A stretch of 64,000 nt of DNA from Bacillus sp. AFS055030 (lineage in GTDB: Bacteria; Bacillota; Bacilli; Bacillales; Bacillaceae_G), in the NCBI RefSeq assembly GCF_002574545.1, contig NZ_NUGT01000006.1, positions 74,380 through 138,379 on the forward strand. Reading direction: 5' to 3'. Positions 35,748 to 45,717 of the stretch are shown here, piece by piece. Position 1 is the stretch's first letter. The number at the start of each line of letters is the position of its first letter. Both the position numbers and the translations under genes were made by a program. The notes below the pieces were generated by a model. That model was given only the letters and a program-made list of their open reading frames with translations, had not been told where the DNA came from and ran no database searches.

Positions 35748-36361
35748 TGTTTAAAATTGATCCAAGATTTCGTTTAGCCTCCGTAGAAAGATATGATGTA
35801 AATACAGTACTATTTTCAAGCATTTTACAGTTTGGGGATACATTTTCAGTCAATGCAGAGTCAAATGCTCTCGCGCTTCATGAAGAGGGAAATATGTTTG
35901 TTGATGTAAACAAAGATGTTTTTGAATATTATCCACTTTTTAAAGTCATTCCAACACATCTTCCATATGTTCCTAATGTAAACTTAAACCGAGTAAATCT
36001 TAATCCCACAATCCAAGTTGGTTCAATTAATTATAATGGTATAAGCTCAGCCGGTGTTTCGATTATTGGTTCTGTTCATAATGCTTTAATGTTATCTAGA
36101 GTACATCAAATACGACATTTTACCACAACAACACCTACTATACATTATCAAACTCCAGGCACTAGTCATGCTCAACCTACTTTTTCTCAGCTATTACAGC
36201 CAATGATGGCACAGCCTATGCAATCCGTTCAACCATCTTCGTCTGTCATAACGCCACACACAATAGTACCAGTAGCACCTGTAGCACCAAGTGTGCCTTC
36301 AGTACCTGTAGTAGTAACAAGACAAAATAAAGAAACATCAGAAACAAATAGAAACGATTAA
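35747..36361 (+). CDS. gerPE: spore germination protein GerPE with long Pro/Val/Thr-rich tail
   Basis: The first 125 residues match GerPE: FRLASVERYDVNTVLFSSIL, the GDTFSVNAESNALALH strand region and the central NPTIQVGSINYNGISSAGVS. B. subtilis GerPE is about 128 residues. Here the protein continues to 204 with a low-complexity tail rich in Pro, Val, Thr, Ser and Gln (for example VPVAPVAPSVPSVPVVV). The tail probably stays disordered and could act as a spacer or adhesive part in the coat. The ATG overlaps the gerPD stop. Confidence 0.88.
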   Translation: MFKIDPRFRLASVERYDVNTVLFSSILQFGDTFSVNAESNALALHEEGNMFVDVNKDVFEYYPLFKVIPTHLPYVPNVNLNRVNLNPTIQVGSINYNGISSAGVSIIGSVHNALMLSRVHQIRHFTTTTPTIHYQTPGTSHAQPTFSQLLQPMMAQPMQSVQPSSSVITPHTIVPVAPVAPSVPSVPVVVTRQNKETSETNRND

Positions 36362-36377
36362 GAAAGGAGGTTATTTC

Positions 36378-36593
36378 ATGCCAACATTTCTTGGTGCAAT
36401 TGTGATCACAAGCAACGAAGGAAATATTAATACAGGAGATCTTAATAATATCTCACCAAAAACGCAAACAAAATCATATTTCGGCTCAGGCTCAGGTAAT
36501 ACTGGGTTTATACCAGCAACAATAAGTGGAGCAAGTGCAACGAATACTTTAGATGCTGATGTAGTTGATCAAAATGAAGTTGCGACTCTATAA
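36378..36593 (+). CDS. gerPF: spore germination protein GerPF
   Basis: The 71-residue protein starts MPTFLGAIVITSNEGNINTG and contains GDLNNISPKTQTKSYFGSGS, GNTGF and DADVVDQNEV. That is the GerPF pattern, paralogous to GerPA. An AGGAGG site precedes the ATG. It is the last gene of the gerP operon and is followed by a bidirectional terminator shared with addA. Confidence 0.92.
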   Translation: MPTFLGAIVITSNEGNINTGDLNNISPKTQTKSYFGSGSGNTGFIPATISGASATNTLDADVVDQNEVATL

Positions 36594-36599
36594 TACACA

Positions 36600-36628
36600 A
36601 AAAAGCGATGCATTAAGCATCGCTTTTT
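36600..36628. terminator. bidirectional terminator between gerPF and addA
   Basis: AAAAAGCGATGC and GCATCGCTTTTT form a perfect 12-bp stem with a five-base loop. Confidence 0.9.
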
Positions 36629-39600
36629 CTATAACTTTACGATATGACCCCCATCGAAAAAGTATAGATACTTAGCTTTAACTAATTTATCCATACCTGC
36701 TTCAATTGCCTTTGAATAAAGATCGAGTTGAACCCCGTATCTTCTAACAGCTTCTTGCTTCAATGCTTCCCTTGTTGCAAATGCACTAGTTCGGTCAGTT
36801 TTATAATCTAGTAATATAACCTCGTCTCCATCAATTAAAAGTAAATCAATAATCCCTTGGATTAATATAACTTCCTCTTCGTCTTCCCAATCTTTATATA
36901 TTTCTTTTGAAGATACACCATAACTAAATGGTACTTCGCGCAGCTTTTGATTTGAGTTTTTCACTAATTGACCTAGCTCTGACTGACAGAATTCAAAAAT
37001 CTCCAAGCTATTTACAGCTTCCCCTTGCTCTTTCGTTATTAACTCTTTAACAACCATACTATTTATCTGATTTATAATTTCTTCATGAGATGAAACAAAT
37101 TGATAGTCTAAATTTTGCATAACAGCATGGGTCGCAGTTCCTTTTTCAGCTGAATTCAATTTTTGTTCTGACATAAATTTTGGTCTTTCAAGTGGAAAAC
37201 CTTTTGTTTTAGTCGCTGTAAATCTTTGACTATATGGATCTTCCTCTTGCAATTTTCTTTTTAATTCAGTAACTGATTGTTTCGGTCGATGTAGAGTTGA
37301 TTGTCTATGATGATATTGCCAGTTTAATTGGTACTCAAGTTTTTCATAAAGCTCATCATTGTTAATTTGAATCGGTTCCTTTGACTGAAAAGCGTGGAAT
37401 ACTTCGACTTTATTATTTTCTACTTCCTCAGCTTCGAATGATTGAATTGTAGAAGCATCGACAATTGAATAATTCCAACGACACGGGTAAAACTGAATTT
37501 CATTTTTTGCATGCCACAAATCATCTTCAAGTCTAATAGCATTACTAGAATCGTGACGAATAATCGAAGGACCAATCCAATCAAGATAGCTTTTAGCTCC
37601 ACTAATAACGTTTAATGGCAGAAGCCACTCTTTATGATTTTCAATTTCCTTCCAGCTTTCAATCATTTTTTGGGCATCATTTACTTTACCTACTAAAATA
37701 AGCTTTTCTCTTGCACGAGTTAATGCAACATAAAGAATTCGTAACTCCTCGGAAATTAACTCTTCATGTTCCTTTCGCTTGATTGTTTCCTTCAAAAGAG
37801 TTGAATTAGTTGTACGATACGTAGGGTGAACAAAATTCATACCAAGACCTAATTCTTTTTGTAAAATGAATTTGGCCCTTAAATCTTGCATATTAAATTG
37901 CTTTGATGTATTCACGACAAACACTACAGGAAACTCTAATCCCTTACTTTTGTGGATTGTCATCATTTGAACAACATTTTCTTGATCACTTAAAATACGA
38001 ACCTCATCTAGCTTTTCATCTCTTTCTTGCATACGATCTAAAAATCTTAAAAACTGAAATAGACTTCTATAGTTTGATTCTTCTAATGCTTTTGCACGAT
38101 CAAATATCGTAATTAAATTCGCTTGCCTTTGTTTACCACCCGGTAACCCTCCGACAAAATCATAGTATGTAGATTCTTTTAAAACCTTCCAAATAAAGAT
38201 TGAAAGTGTCTCCCTTTTAACAAGTCGTTTCCATTCCTTTATTTGTTCAAAGAAATTTACTAATTTAATTGTAAGCTGTTTATGACGGTTTTCATAATTA
38301 TTTACATAATCTTGACATGCATCGTAAAAAGAACCATTTTTATGATTAAGTCTAATCATCGTTAATTCCGGTTCTGAAAGTCCAACAATCGGAGAACGTA
38401 AGACTGATGCAAGCGGAATATCTTGAATGGTATTATCGATTAGCTTTAATAAATTTATAAAGACGACCACTTCAATTGTTTCAAATAAATCCTTTGATTT
38501 CTCTGCATATAGCGGGATACCTAACACTTTACATTCTTCTATATACAAATCAGCATTCGATAATGAACGAGCTAAAATAGCGATATCATTATATTTTACC
38601 GGTCGCATTTCTCCAGACTTTTCAGTTACTAAATATTCACTTTCAACTAAATCCTTTATTCTTCTTGCTACGTACCTTGCTTCAATTTGTTCAAGCTTTT
38701 CTTCAACAAGATCATCGTCTTCTTGTTCACTATACTCAGGTTCATTTTCTTCTTCATCCGAATTCGTTAATAAGATTAATTCAGCAGCGCAGTCTGAGTA
38801 TTCAGGATAGCTCGCACCAAGCTTTAGCATCGCATCTTCATCGTACTCAATTCCACCAATTTCTCTTCCCATAATTTGTTGAAAAATAAAATTGGTTGCA
38901 TCTAATACTTCCGCTCTACTTCTAAAGTTTTTAGATAAATCGATTCTCAAGCCAGTTCTTTCATTTTTCTCTTTTTCATATAAATTGTATTTATTTATAA
39001 ATAGCTGTGGTTCTGCTAATCGAAAGCGATAAATCGATTGTTTAACATCCCCAACCATAAAAAGATTACCAGAAGCTCCTGTGCCTTTTGTGATTAATCT
39101 TAAAATCGATTCTTGTACATAGTTCGTATCTTGGTATTCATCAACTAGCACTTCACTAAATTTTTCTTGGTAAACTCTTGCAACTGAAGAAGGGACTAAT
39201 AAATCTTTTTCGTTTTTTTCCTTTAAAATTTCAAGTGCATAATGTTCTAAATCATTGAAATCTAAAATTCCATTTTCCATTTTTGCCTGTTTAAATAACA
39301 CGATAAATCGATTAACAAGACCAATTAACTTTTCAACTAAAGGCTTTAATTCACTTATTTGTTTTAATTGAATGTCAATACTTCGACTAAAATACTTATC
39401 TCTTATCTCATCAATCTTCTTTTTAACATCTTTACGGAAATTCGCTACTAATTCCTTTTTCTGTTGATCTCCCTCTGTCTTTTTAATAGTTGGCAATCGA
39501 TTAAATACTATTTTTTGTAGTCCGACATTTATTTCTTCCCATGATTTTTCTGAAGCATGAAATAAACATTCTAAATTACTATATTCCTCTTTAAACACAT

Positions 39601-40369
39601 CAGCATACTTTATTGGGCCATCAGAACTTTCAATTATATCCAAAGCTTGTTTATATGTGTTTATACAAGCAATCAAATCATCTTGAATAAATTTCTTAAG
39701 CTCTTGAATAAATGGAATCTCATCAACCGGTTTACCCTCAATAGTATATTGATGAATGAATGCATTTAAAAACTCACTTGGATTCGGGTTAGAAATTGCA
39801 TGACGATAGAGCTTTAATATTAATTTTGGTAGATCATTATCATCACGATCACTAGTATATCGATCAACTAAATCAAAGAAGACTAGATTCGTTTCATCAC
39901 TATATTCTGACTCCATCAACTCTTCTAACACTTCATCCATTAATAATTGAATCTCAATTTCTTCTGCAGTTCGGAAGTTTGGATCTAATTCTACCATATA
40001 ATAATTTGATCGAATGACTTCAGTACAAAATGAATGAATAGTTGAGATTGAAGCCTTATTTAATAAAGATGCTTGTTTCCTTAAATGTTCAGATTCAGGA
40101 TTATTTACAAGTTGTTTCTCTAATGCAATCCCGATCCTTTCTTTCATTTCCTGGGCACTTGCTTTTGTAAAAGTAACAACAAGTAATTCATCAACATTTA
40201 TGGGATTTTCATCACGAATGATTTTTTGGATAATACGTTCAACAAGGACAGCCGTCTTGCCCGAACCAGCGGCAGCGGCTACAAGAATATCGGAGCCTTC
40301 GAAATCGATCGCCTTTTGCTGGTCGACTGTCCATGTTGTTTTACTTTGGTTATTTTCTTCTTTACTCAT
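36629..40369 (-). CDS. addA: AddA, ATP-dependent helicase/nuclease subunit A
   Basis: AddA is the helicase and nuclease subunit of AddAB, which processes double-strand breaks up to a chi site for RecA loading. The 1246-residue protein has a UvrD-type helicase with Walker A AAAAGSGKT ending at residue 39. Further helicase motifs are LVDEYQDTNYVQ, GDVKQSIYRFR and MTIHKSKGLEFP, followed by a C-terminal PD-(D/E)XK nuclease with LLDYKTDR (DYK at about 1188-1190). Motifs are intact and length is normal. The ATG overlaps the addB stop by eight bases. Confidence 0.96.
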   Translation of the reverse strand: MSKEENNQSKTTWTVDQQKAIDFEGSDILVAAAAGSGKTAVLVERIIQKIIRDENPINVDELLVVTFTKASAQEMKERIGIALEKQLVNNPESEHLRKQASLLNKASISTIHSFCTEVIRSNYYMVELDPNFRTAEEIEIQLLMDEVLEELMESEYSDETNLVFFDLVDRYTSDRDDNDLPKLILKLYRHAISNPNPSEFLNAFIHQYTIEGKPVDEIPFIQELKKFIQDDLIACINTYKQALDIIESSDGPIKYADVFKEEYSNLECLFHASEKSWEEINVGLQKIVFNRLPTIKKTEGDQQKKELVANFRKDVKKKIDEIRDKYFSRSIDIQLKQISELKPLVEKLIGLVNRFIVLFKQAKMENGILDFNDLEHYALEILKEKNEKDLLVPSSVARVYQEKFSEVLVDEYQDTNYVQESILRLITKGTGASGNLFMVGDVKQSIYRFRLAEPQLFINKYNLYEKEKNERTGLRIDLSKNFRSRAEVLDATNFIFQQIMGREIGGIEYDEDAMLKLGASYPEYSDCAAELILLTNSDEEENEPEYSEQEDDDLVEEKLEQIEARYVARRIKDLVESEYLVTEKSGEMRPVKYNDIAILARSLSNADLYIEECKVLGIPLYAEKSKDLFETIEVVVFINLLKLIDNTIQDIPLASVLRSPIVGLSEPELTMIRLNHKNGSFYDACQDYVNNYENRHKQLTIKLVNFFEQIKEWKRLVKRETLSIFIWKVLKESTYYDFVGGLPGGKQRQANLITIFDRAKALEESNYRSLFQFLRFLDRMQERDEKLDEVRILSDQENVVQMMTIHKSKGLEFPVVFVVNTSKQFNMQDLRAKFILQKELGLGMNFVHPTYRTTNSTLLKETIKRKEHEELISEELRILYVALTRAREKLILVGKVNDAQKMIESWKEIENHKEWLLPLNVISGAKSYLDWIGPSIIRHDSSNAIRLEDDLWHAKNEIQFYPCRWNYSIVDASTIQSFEAEEVENNKVEVFHAFQSKEPIQINNDELYEKLEYQLNWQYHHRQSTLHRPKQSVTELKRKLQEEDPYSQRFTATKTKGFPLERPKFMSEQKLNSAEKGTATHAVMQNLDYQFVSSHEEIINQINSMVVKELITKEQGEAVNSLEIFEFCQSELGQLVKNSNQKLREVPFSYGVSSKEIYKDWEDEEEVILIQGIIDLLLIDGDEVILLDYKTDRTSAFATREALKQEAVRRYGVQLDLYSKAIEAGMDKLVKAKYLYFFDGGHIVKL

Positions 40370-43300
40370 GCTTATTCACCACCTCGATCATTTTTTGTAA
40401 CGCTTCGCTATCTTCTAAAGGAGGTAGAACACGATATTCATTTCCTTTTACATTCGCATCAAATTGACATACTGATTGGTACGAGCAATATGTACAAGGA
40501 ATTTTATCCTTTTGCTGATATGGATTTGCTTCTACAAAACCTTTGTATATTTGCTGACCAGCTTCAGTAAATTTTTGCTTTATAAAATCCGTCATCATTG
40601 GATATTGTTCAGGCTTTACCGTTTTTGAATATTTCGCCATGTACTCCCCGGTTTTTTTAAGCCTAATCGGTACTATTTTTGAAGAGCTTCCATCTTGAAG
40701 TAATGCTTCATCCATTAACGAATTACTTTCTCGATCTTCTAATAGTAATCCATTCATTTTAAACTTTTTAAAGATTTCATCCTGAATTTCATCGAGTTCG
40801 ATATTATTTTTAACGTTAACAATCGGATTTTGAACATGGAAATAAAGAATACCAGCTGGGTCAGCCTGTTTTCCAAGTAAAGTTGTTGAATTTGCTACAG
40901 CTATATCCAAATAAGTTAATAACTGTAAAGCAAGTCCATAGTAAACATCTGAAAGTTTTAATTCCTTTTTCGTCGATTTATAATCCAAAATTCGTAAATA
41001 ATCGCCTTTTTCACTAGTTGCTTTATCAATTCGGTCAATTCGGCCATTTAAAATCATTCTTCTCTTCCCATCAATCGGAAGTTCATAAGAATTTAACTTT
41101 TTACCAATACCAAATGGCACCTCTAAAGCAACAGGAACGAATTTGCCTGCCTGCTCTTGTTGACTTAAAATTGAGGATACTTTCGCAATAACATCCTTCA
41201 TTTTTTTCTTTAAAAACAGATATCGATTCGTACTTAGCAAAATCTCACGTTGAAACTTTGGAGAGATTTCATCTATTACTTTTGCTGCTAGTTCATCACA
41301 TTCATTACTTGTTAAACTACTCCAGCTTTTTCCGGCCTGTAAAAGATTCTCTCCAATAATTGTAAGGGCACTATGGAATAATTGACCCATATCAAATGAT
41401 TCAAACTTATAAATTTCACGTTCTTGAAGCTTAAGACCATATCGTGCAAAATGGGCATATGCGCATTGATGGAAAAGCTCAATTCGTGATACCGACCCAC
41501 TCAATTCTTCCCCATATAATTCTGTACTTAAATCATCCCCAAGATTTTTCGCAACATTGTTATACATGACACTACTAATCACTTTATACAATTTATCTTT
41601 TGAATCAATATTTTCTCTTAAGACATTATAAAGCGTCCACCATAAATCCATATTCGTTTCAGTTTCCCTATTCGACCAAACTTGAAGTTGAGACACTAAA
41701 TTCGTTAACGCTGTACCATAATTTGTAATAGATTTTAACTGTTCTTCGACGGAACTAAATGTTAAGTCTCCACTTTCGAATTGTTGTTGAATAGTTGGGA
41801 AAATCGATTTTATCCTTTGGATCAAACTTGATGGAGCAAGACTTTTCCCATCATCACTTGCTAGTGGATAACTAATGATTAACGCGTGACTAGCTCGATT
41901 AATCCCGGTATAGATATTAAAATTTTCTACAAATAATTGATGCTTACTTGTTGGTGCTACTTCTACACCAAACGATTGTAAAAACTCCCGGGCAGTATCG
42001 CCTAATAATCCGTCCTCATTAGCCTTCCTTGGAATAACCCCTTCATTTACACCAATGACATAAGCACACTTTACATTTTGTAATCTTGAATGATCGAAAT
42101 CAGCTATGTTTACTTGATCTAATGATGCAGGGACATTCGCAAATTGCAGTGATTGAAAACCAGTTTGAAGAATTTCAAAAAATGTTTTACGTGACAGTTT
42201 TTCTTCTCCTATTAATTCAACGCACTCATCTAAAAGTTGAATAAACCCTTTCCAAACTTGCTCGTGATCTTTTGATTCAATTAAGTTAGATCGATTTTCA
42301 GCATCATCCTTTAAACGTTGCAGCTTTCTTGAAATATCCAGTGATTCAACAAATTCATACAATGCTACACACATTTCTTTTACATTTCTTGCTTGCTTTA
42401 GACTAGCTTGAAATGTAAGAATTGGCTTTACTAATAAATCTCTTATTGAATTGATTAATGCCTCAAATTCTAACTCTTCGTTTGTTATCCCTCTATCAAT
42501 ACCATCAGTTGAGCGATACTTACGATACTTCCACGGCTCTTGTATCGTCCACCTTTTCCCTTGCTTACCATATGCTATACAGTAATTCTCAAATAACTCG
42601 AGCTGTTCTCGATTCTTATCACGATTACTTTCAAATGGATAAACTAATTCCGTTTTATATGCATTGAAAACTGATTCATATCTCCAATTTCTTTGAATGA
42701 TATCGAAAGTAGCTTGTAAGAACGTAAATAATGGATGTGTTAACATTGAACGCTTTTCTTCTATGAAAATAGGTATTTGATACGCATGGAAAATAGTCGA
42801 TATCAAATGTGAATAGGAATCTCCATTTCTTAAGAAAATCGCTATATCACGATATCGGTATCCTTGATCACGTACTTTATTCATAATATCTTTTGCAATC
42901 CCATTAACTTCAGCCCGTCGATTAGATGCCGACATAATCTTAATCCCACCCGAATCATACGAAGGATTTACAGGTCTGTTATCAAAATTCGTTTCGAAAT
43001 ACTTCAAATCATTTGATTGATTTCTAAAGTTATGATGACAAATAACAGGTTGCTTTATTGATTGCTTTGTATTTAAAGCAATCTCTTTAATTTGTTGATA
43101 TAGAAGCGCTGGTTTATAAAATAAATATAATTCATGCGGTAAAAAATCATCATATGGCCGATCGATTGTTAGAGAGAAATTTACCTCACTACAATTTTTC
43201 ATTAGCTCCTCAATTACATTTCGCTCTTGAGGTGCCAAATCATAATATCCATCAATATAAATAATACTGTCTTTAATATAATCACTTTTAGGTAATTCTT

Positions 43301-43865
43301 GAATCAACAAATTTAAGTAGTCTTCTGAGTCAAGATACTTATCTTTCATATATGTATTAAAGGCATCAAACACTATTTGAATATCATTTATCTTTTGTTG
43401 GATAAAAATATGATCCTTTGATGAATTTTGTTCCATTTGTAAAATAACAGAAGATAATTCCTCTGAGGAAACTTGAAAACCTTTAAACTCAGCAATAAGC
43501 CCTGTTAGTTCATTATAAAATCCTTGTCGATCAGCTACGTGATGAAAAACTTTCAATTCTTCTTTCTTTTCTTCAATAATCTTTCTTAGAATCATAGAAA
43601 TTCCAATTTCACCAATATGAATCCGACTGATTCCGCCTGTTTCTTGTAAAACCTTCCAAGCTAATCGAGTAAAACTAAAAACTTGGGAATTAATAATTGC
43701 TTTTTTTTCCTGCCTTTTAACTAATTCATATTCCATCTGAAAGGTCATTTGGTCAGGTACAATAAAGATGATATTTTTTGTTTCATTCTTTAATCTATTT
43801 GTAATTTCATTTAAAATGTGATGTGTTTTTCCGCTTCCTGCACGTCCTAATATAAATTGAAACAT
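40362..43865 (-). CDS. addB: AddB, ATP-dependent helicase/nuclease subunit B
   Basis: AddB is the partner of AddA. It provides chi recognition through an inactive helicase fold, plus a second nuclease held by an iron-sulfur cluster. The 1167 residues include a Walker A GRAGSGKT at 7-14 and nuclease motif LRILDYKST. The cluster ligands are three Cys at about 1124, 1127 and 1133 (CTYCSYQSVC) and an earlier Cys in LFHQCAYAHFARYGL. Length fits the B. subtilis protein (1166). It overlaps addA, and the two form an operon. Confidence 0.96.
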   Translation of the reverse strand: MFQFILGRAGSGKTHHILNEITNRLKNETKNIIFIVPDQMTFQMEYELVKRQEKKAIINSQVFSFTRLAWKVLQETGGISRIHIGEIGISMILRKIIEEKKEELKVFHHVADRQGFYNELTGLIAEFKGFQVSSEELSSVILQMEQNSSKDHIFIQQKINDIQIVFDAFNTYMKDKYLDSEDYLNLLIQELPKSDYIKDSIIYIDGYYDLAPQERNVIEELMKNCSEVNFSLTIDRPYDDFLPHELYLFYKPALLYQQIKEIALNTKQSIKQPVICHHNFRNQSNDLKYFETNFDNRPVNPSYDSGGIKIMSASNRRAEVNGIAKDIMNKVRDQGYRYRDIAIFLRNGDSYSHLISTIFHAYQIPIFIEEKRSMLTHPLFTFLQATFDIIQRNWRYESVFNAYKTELVYPFESNRDKNREQLELFENYCIAYGKQGKRWTIQEPWKYRKYRSTDGIDRGITNEELEFEALINSIRDLLVKPILTFQASLKQARNVKEMCVALYEFVESLDISRKLQRLKDDAENRSNLIESKDHEQVWKGFIQLLDECVELIGEEKLSRKTFFEILQTGFQSLQFANVPASLDQVNIADFDHSRLQNVKCAYVIGVNEGVIPRKANEDGLLGDTAREFLQSFGVEVAPTSKHQLFVENFNIYTGINRASHALIISYPLASDDGKSLAPSSLIQRIKSIFPTIQQQFESGDLTFSSVEEQLKSITNYGTALTNLVSQLQVWSNRETETNMDLWWTLYNVLRENIDSKDKLYKVISSVMYNNVAKNLGDDLSTELYGEELSGSVSRIELFHQCAYAHFARYGLKLQEREIYKFESFDMGQLFHSALTIIGENLLQAGKSWSSLTSNECDELAAKVIDEISPKFQREILLSTNRYLFLKKKMKDVIAKVSSILSQQEQAGKFVPVALEVPFGIGKKLNSYELPIDGKRRMILNGRIDRIDKATSEKGDYLRILDYKSTKKELKLSDVYYGLALQLLTYLDIAVANSTTLLGKQADPAGILYFHVQNPIVNVKNNIELDEIQDEIFKKFKMNGLLLEDRESNSLMDEALLQDGSSSKIVPIRLKKTGEYMAKYSKTVKPEQYPMMTDFIKQKFTEAGQQIYKGFVEANPYQQKDKIPCTYCSYQSVCQFDANVKGNEYRVLPPLEDSEALQKMIEVVNKHE

Positions 43866-43943
43866 CTTAGAATCCCTCCTTATGTAGTAGAATATTAGTT
43901 ATTATAAAAAGTGTACCTAATAAGAAAAGCCCCCATAAGGAGC

Positions 43944-44495
43944 TTATTTGTTAAAATTCGTATTCAAACTTGAAAGTGGCCAATAAAGTAAATCAACCTT
44001 CCCTACAATTTTATCAATTTTTACAAATCCAAACAAACGACTGTCATAACTTTTTGGTCGATTGTCCCCCTCAACAAAAACATAACCAGGTGGCACTTTC
44101 GTTTTACCAGTCACTTCATTTAAATTAAAATCAGCTGTAAAAGGTGTTCCTTTTATTGAACTCTTGTAATCATCTAGATATGGTTCATTCCATTTTTTAT
44201 TGTTTATATAAAGCTGATCATCTTTATATTCAATTGAATCTCCAGGTAAACCAATCACTCGTTTAACATAATCTTCATCCTTATTTGCATGAAATACAAT
44301 GACGTCAAATCTGTTAATATCTCCAATTTCATAGCCAAACTTATTAATAACTAGTAAGTTTCCATCCTTTAAAGTTGGCATCATTGATTCCCCATCAACT
44401 ACATAGGTAGAAAACAAGAAAGTTCTAACGATAAAAGCAATTGCAATCCCAATAAAAATTGCTTTTCCCCAGTCAAATACTTCTTTTCTAAGCAT
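43944..44495 (-). CDS. lepB: type I signal peptidase
   Basis: This membrane-bound Ser/Lys peptidase removes signal peptides. The 183-residue product has one N-terminal membrane helix and the Ser box VVDGESMMPTL. The Lys box DYVKRVIGLPGDS and the SGDSR-type element EGDNRPKSYDSR are also present. The frame extends seven codons further, but that ATG overlaps the AAGGGAGAG site, so the ATG at 44495 is chosen. B. subtilis has a sipV gene at this place next to yhjE. Confidence 0.92.
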   Translation of the reverse strand: MLRKEVFDWGKAIFIGIAIAFIVRTFLFSTYVVDGESMMPTLKDGNLLVINKFGYEIGDINRFDVIVFHANKDEDYVKRVIGLPGDSIEYKDDQLYINNKKWNEPYLDDYKSSIKGTPFTADFNLNEVTGKTKVPPGYVFVEGDNRPKSYDSRLFGFVKIDKIVGKVDLLYWPLSSLNTNFNK

Positions 44496-44528
44496 AAAGA
44501 TGCTCTCTCCCTTCATGAGTAATATGCT

Positions 44529-45170
44529 TTATTGCTCATCAGATGATCGAGACACAATCTTTTTCTCTGTTGTTTTTTCTTTGAGGTCCATACGTTTCTC
44601 AATCACTTTTCCAACAACCCACAACACGGATATAAATATACCTATGTACAATGCTTTAATCGGATTTTGAAAAACTGAAGTTAAATCTTTCCCTAAATAA
44701 CTAATCATCGCAATCATCGTAAACTTTCCGAGTACTAATGCGATTAGAAATTGTTTTATTTTAATACGTGACAAACCAGCAACAATATTTATTAAAAAAG
44801 ATGGTGAAAACGGAAATGCAAACATAATAAAAATCGGACCAAATCCTCTTTTTTCAATCCACCCTATTGATGATTCTACCTTCTTATGCTTACTTACAAA
44901 TGAAAAAAATCGTTTCTGACCAAATTTTCTAACAACATAGAATAATAAAATGGAACCTAAGCAAGAACCAATCCATGAATATAAAAAACCTAATAAAGGA
45001 CCAAAAGCTGCTGCATTAGCAAATACAAAAATAACCAAAGGTAACACTGGACAAATTGCTTCAATAAAAGGGATTGAAATTCCAACTAATGGACCATAAT
45101 CTTTGTACTGTTGAATGAGATGTAAAAAATGTTCTTCTGTAAAAAAAGCCTTTAAGTCAAAAACGTTCAT
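44529..45170 (-). CDS. yhjE: YhjE-like TVP38/TMEM64 (VTT domain) membrane protein
   Basis: The 213-residue protein has about six hydrophobic segments and the VTT/DedA-like features FANAAAFGPLLGFLYSWIGS and FAFPFSPSFLINIVAGLSR. Such proteins are thought to act as lipid transporters or scramblases, but the bacterial substrate is unknown. It lies 33 bases upstream of the signal peptidase gene on the same strand, as yhjE does with sipV in B. subtilis. The C-terminal tail is Lys- and Glu-rich. Confidence 0.8.
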   Translation of the reverse strand: MNVFDLKAFFTEEHFLHLIQQYKDYGPLVGISIPFIEAICPVLPLVIFVFANAAAFGPLLGFLYSWIGSCLGSILLFYVVRKFGQKRFFSFVSKHKKVESSIGWIEKRGFGPIFIMFAFPFSPSFLINIVAGLSRIKIKQFLIALVLGKFTMIAMISYLGKDLTSVFQNPIKALYIGIFISVLWVVGKVIEKRMDLKEKTTEKKIVSRSSDEQ

Positions 45171-45717
45171 TTAAATATGAATCTCCCCTTAAGCCGTATT
45201 TCTAAATAGATATCCTTACTGTTAACATTATCACATATAACTATTTATTCAATAATAATAAATGATTCTAACAAGTATTTTTTGTAATAATTTGACTGAT
45301 GATCATATAAATATTTTTTTACTAATTTGCTCCTAATAATGCTTAATGTAATTCTAATACACTATTTTTAAAATAGATAAAAAAACTACTTCACTTAATG
45401 GAAAAAGGAGATTTTCAATGCGTTGAAATAGGATTTGTTAATTTAATAAGTACTTCTTAGTCTGTTTTTTGTAAGTCTTTCAATGCGTATTTCATTTAAT
45501 AAACATAGAATTGAAACGCTTAGAAACAACTAAAAGCAGGAACGGTTTTAGTTAGTCCTCCTATCAATTAATTCAAGGTAGTTTTCTTCAAAAACTAATT
45601 AAATCTACTCTATTAACTAATAAAATAGTACATTTTAAATTAAAGTGATGCTAGTCCAAACACTCTCTTCTTGTTTTGAATTTAATATATTATCTTTAAT
45701 AAAAAGGAGAGATAGGA
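45171..45717. other. intergenic region with palindrome and minimal ORF
   Basis: These 547 AT-rich bases hold no normal gene. A palindrome TTTCAATGCGTTGAAA lies at 45413-45428. An AAGGAG site just before it is followed by ATG CGT TGA, a two-codon frame. TTTCAATGCGT recurs at about 45479. ACTAAAA ... TTTTAGT near 45530-45552 forms a small hairpin. Roles are unknown. Confidence 0.4.

Noticed and set aside
36629..43865. Several frames of 60-127 codons inside addA and addB
   Set aside because: All lie within the two large intact genes and lack ribosome binding sites or recognisable features.
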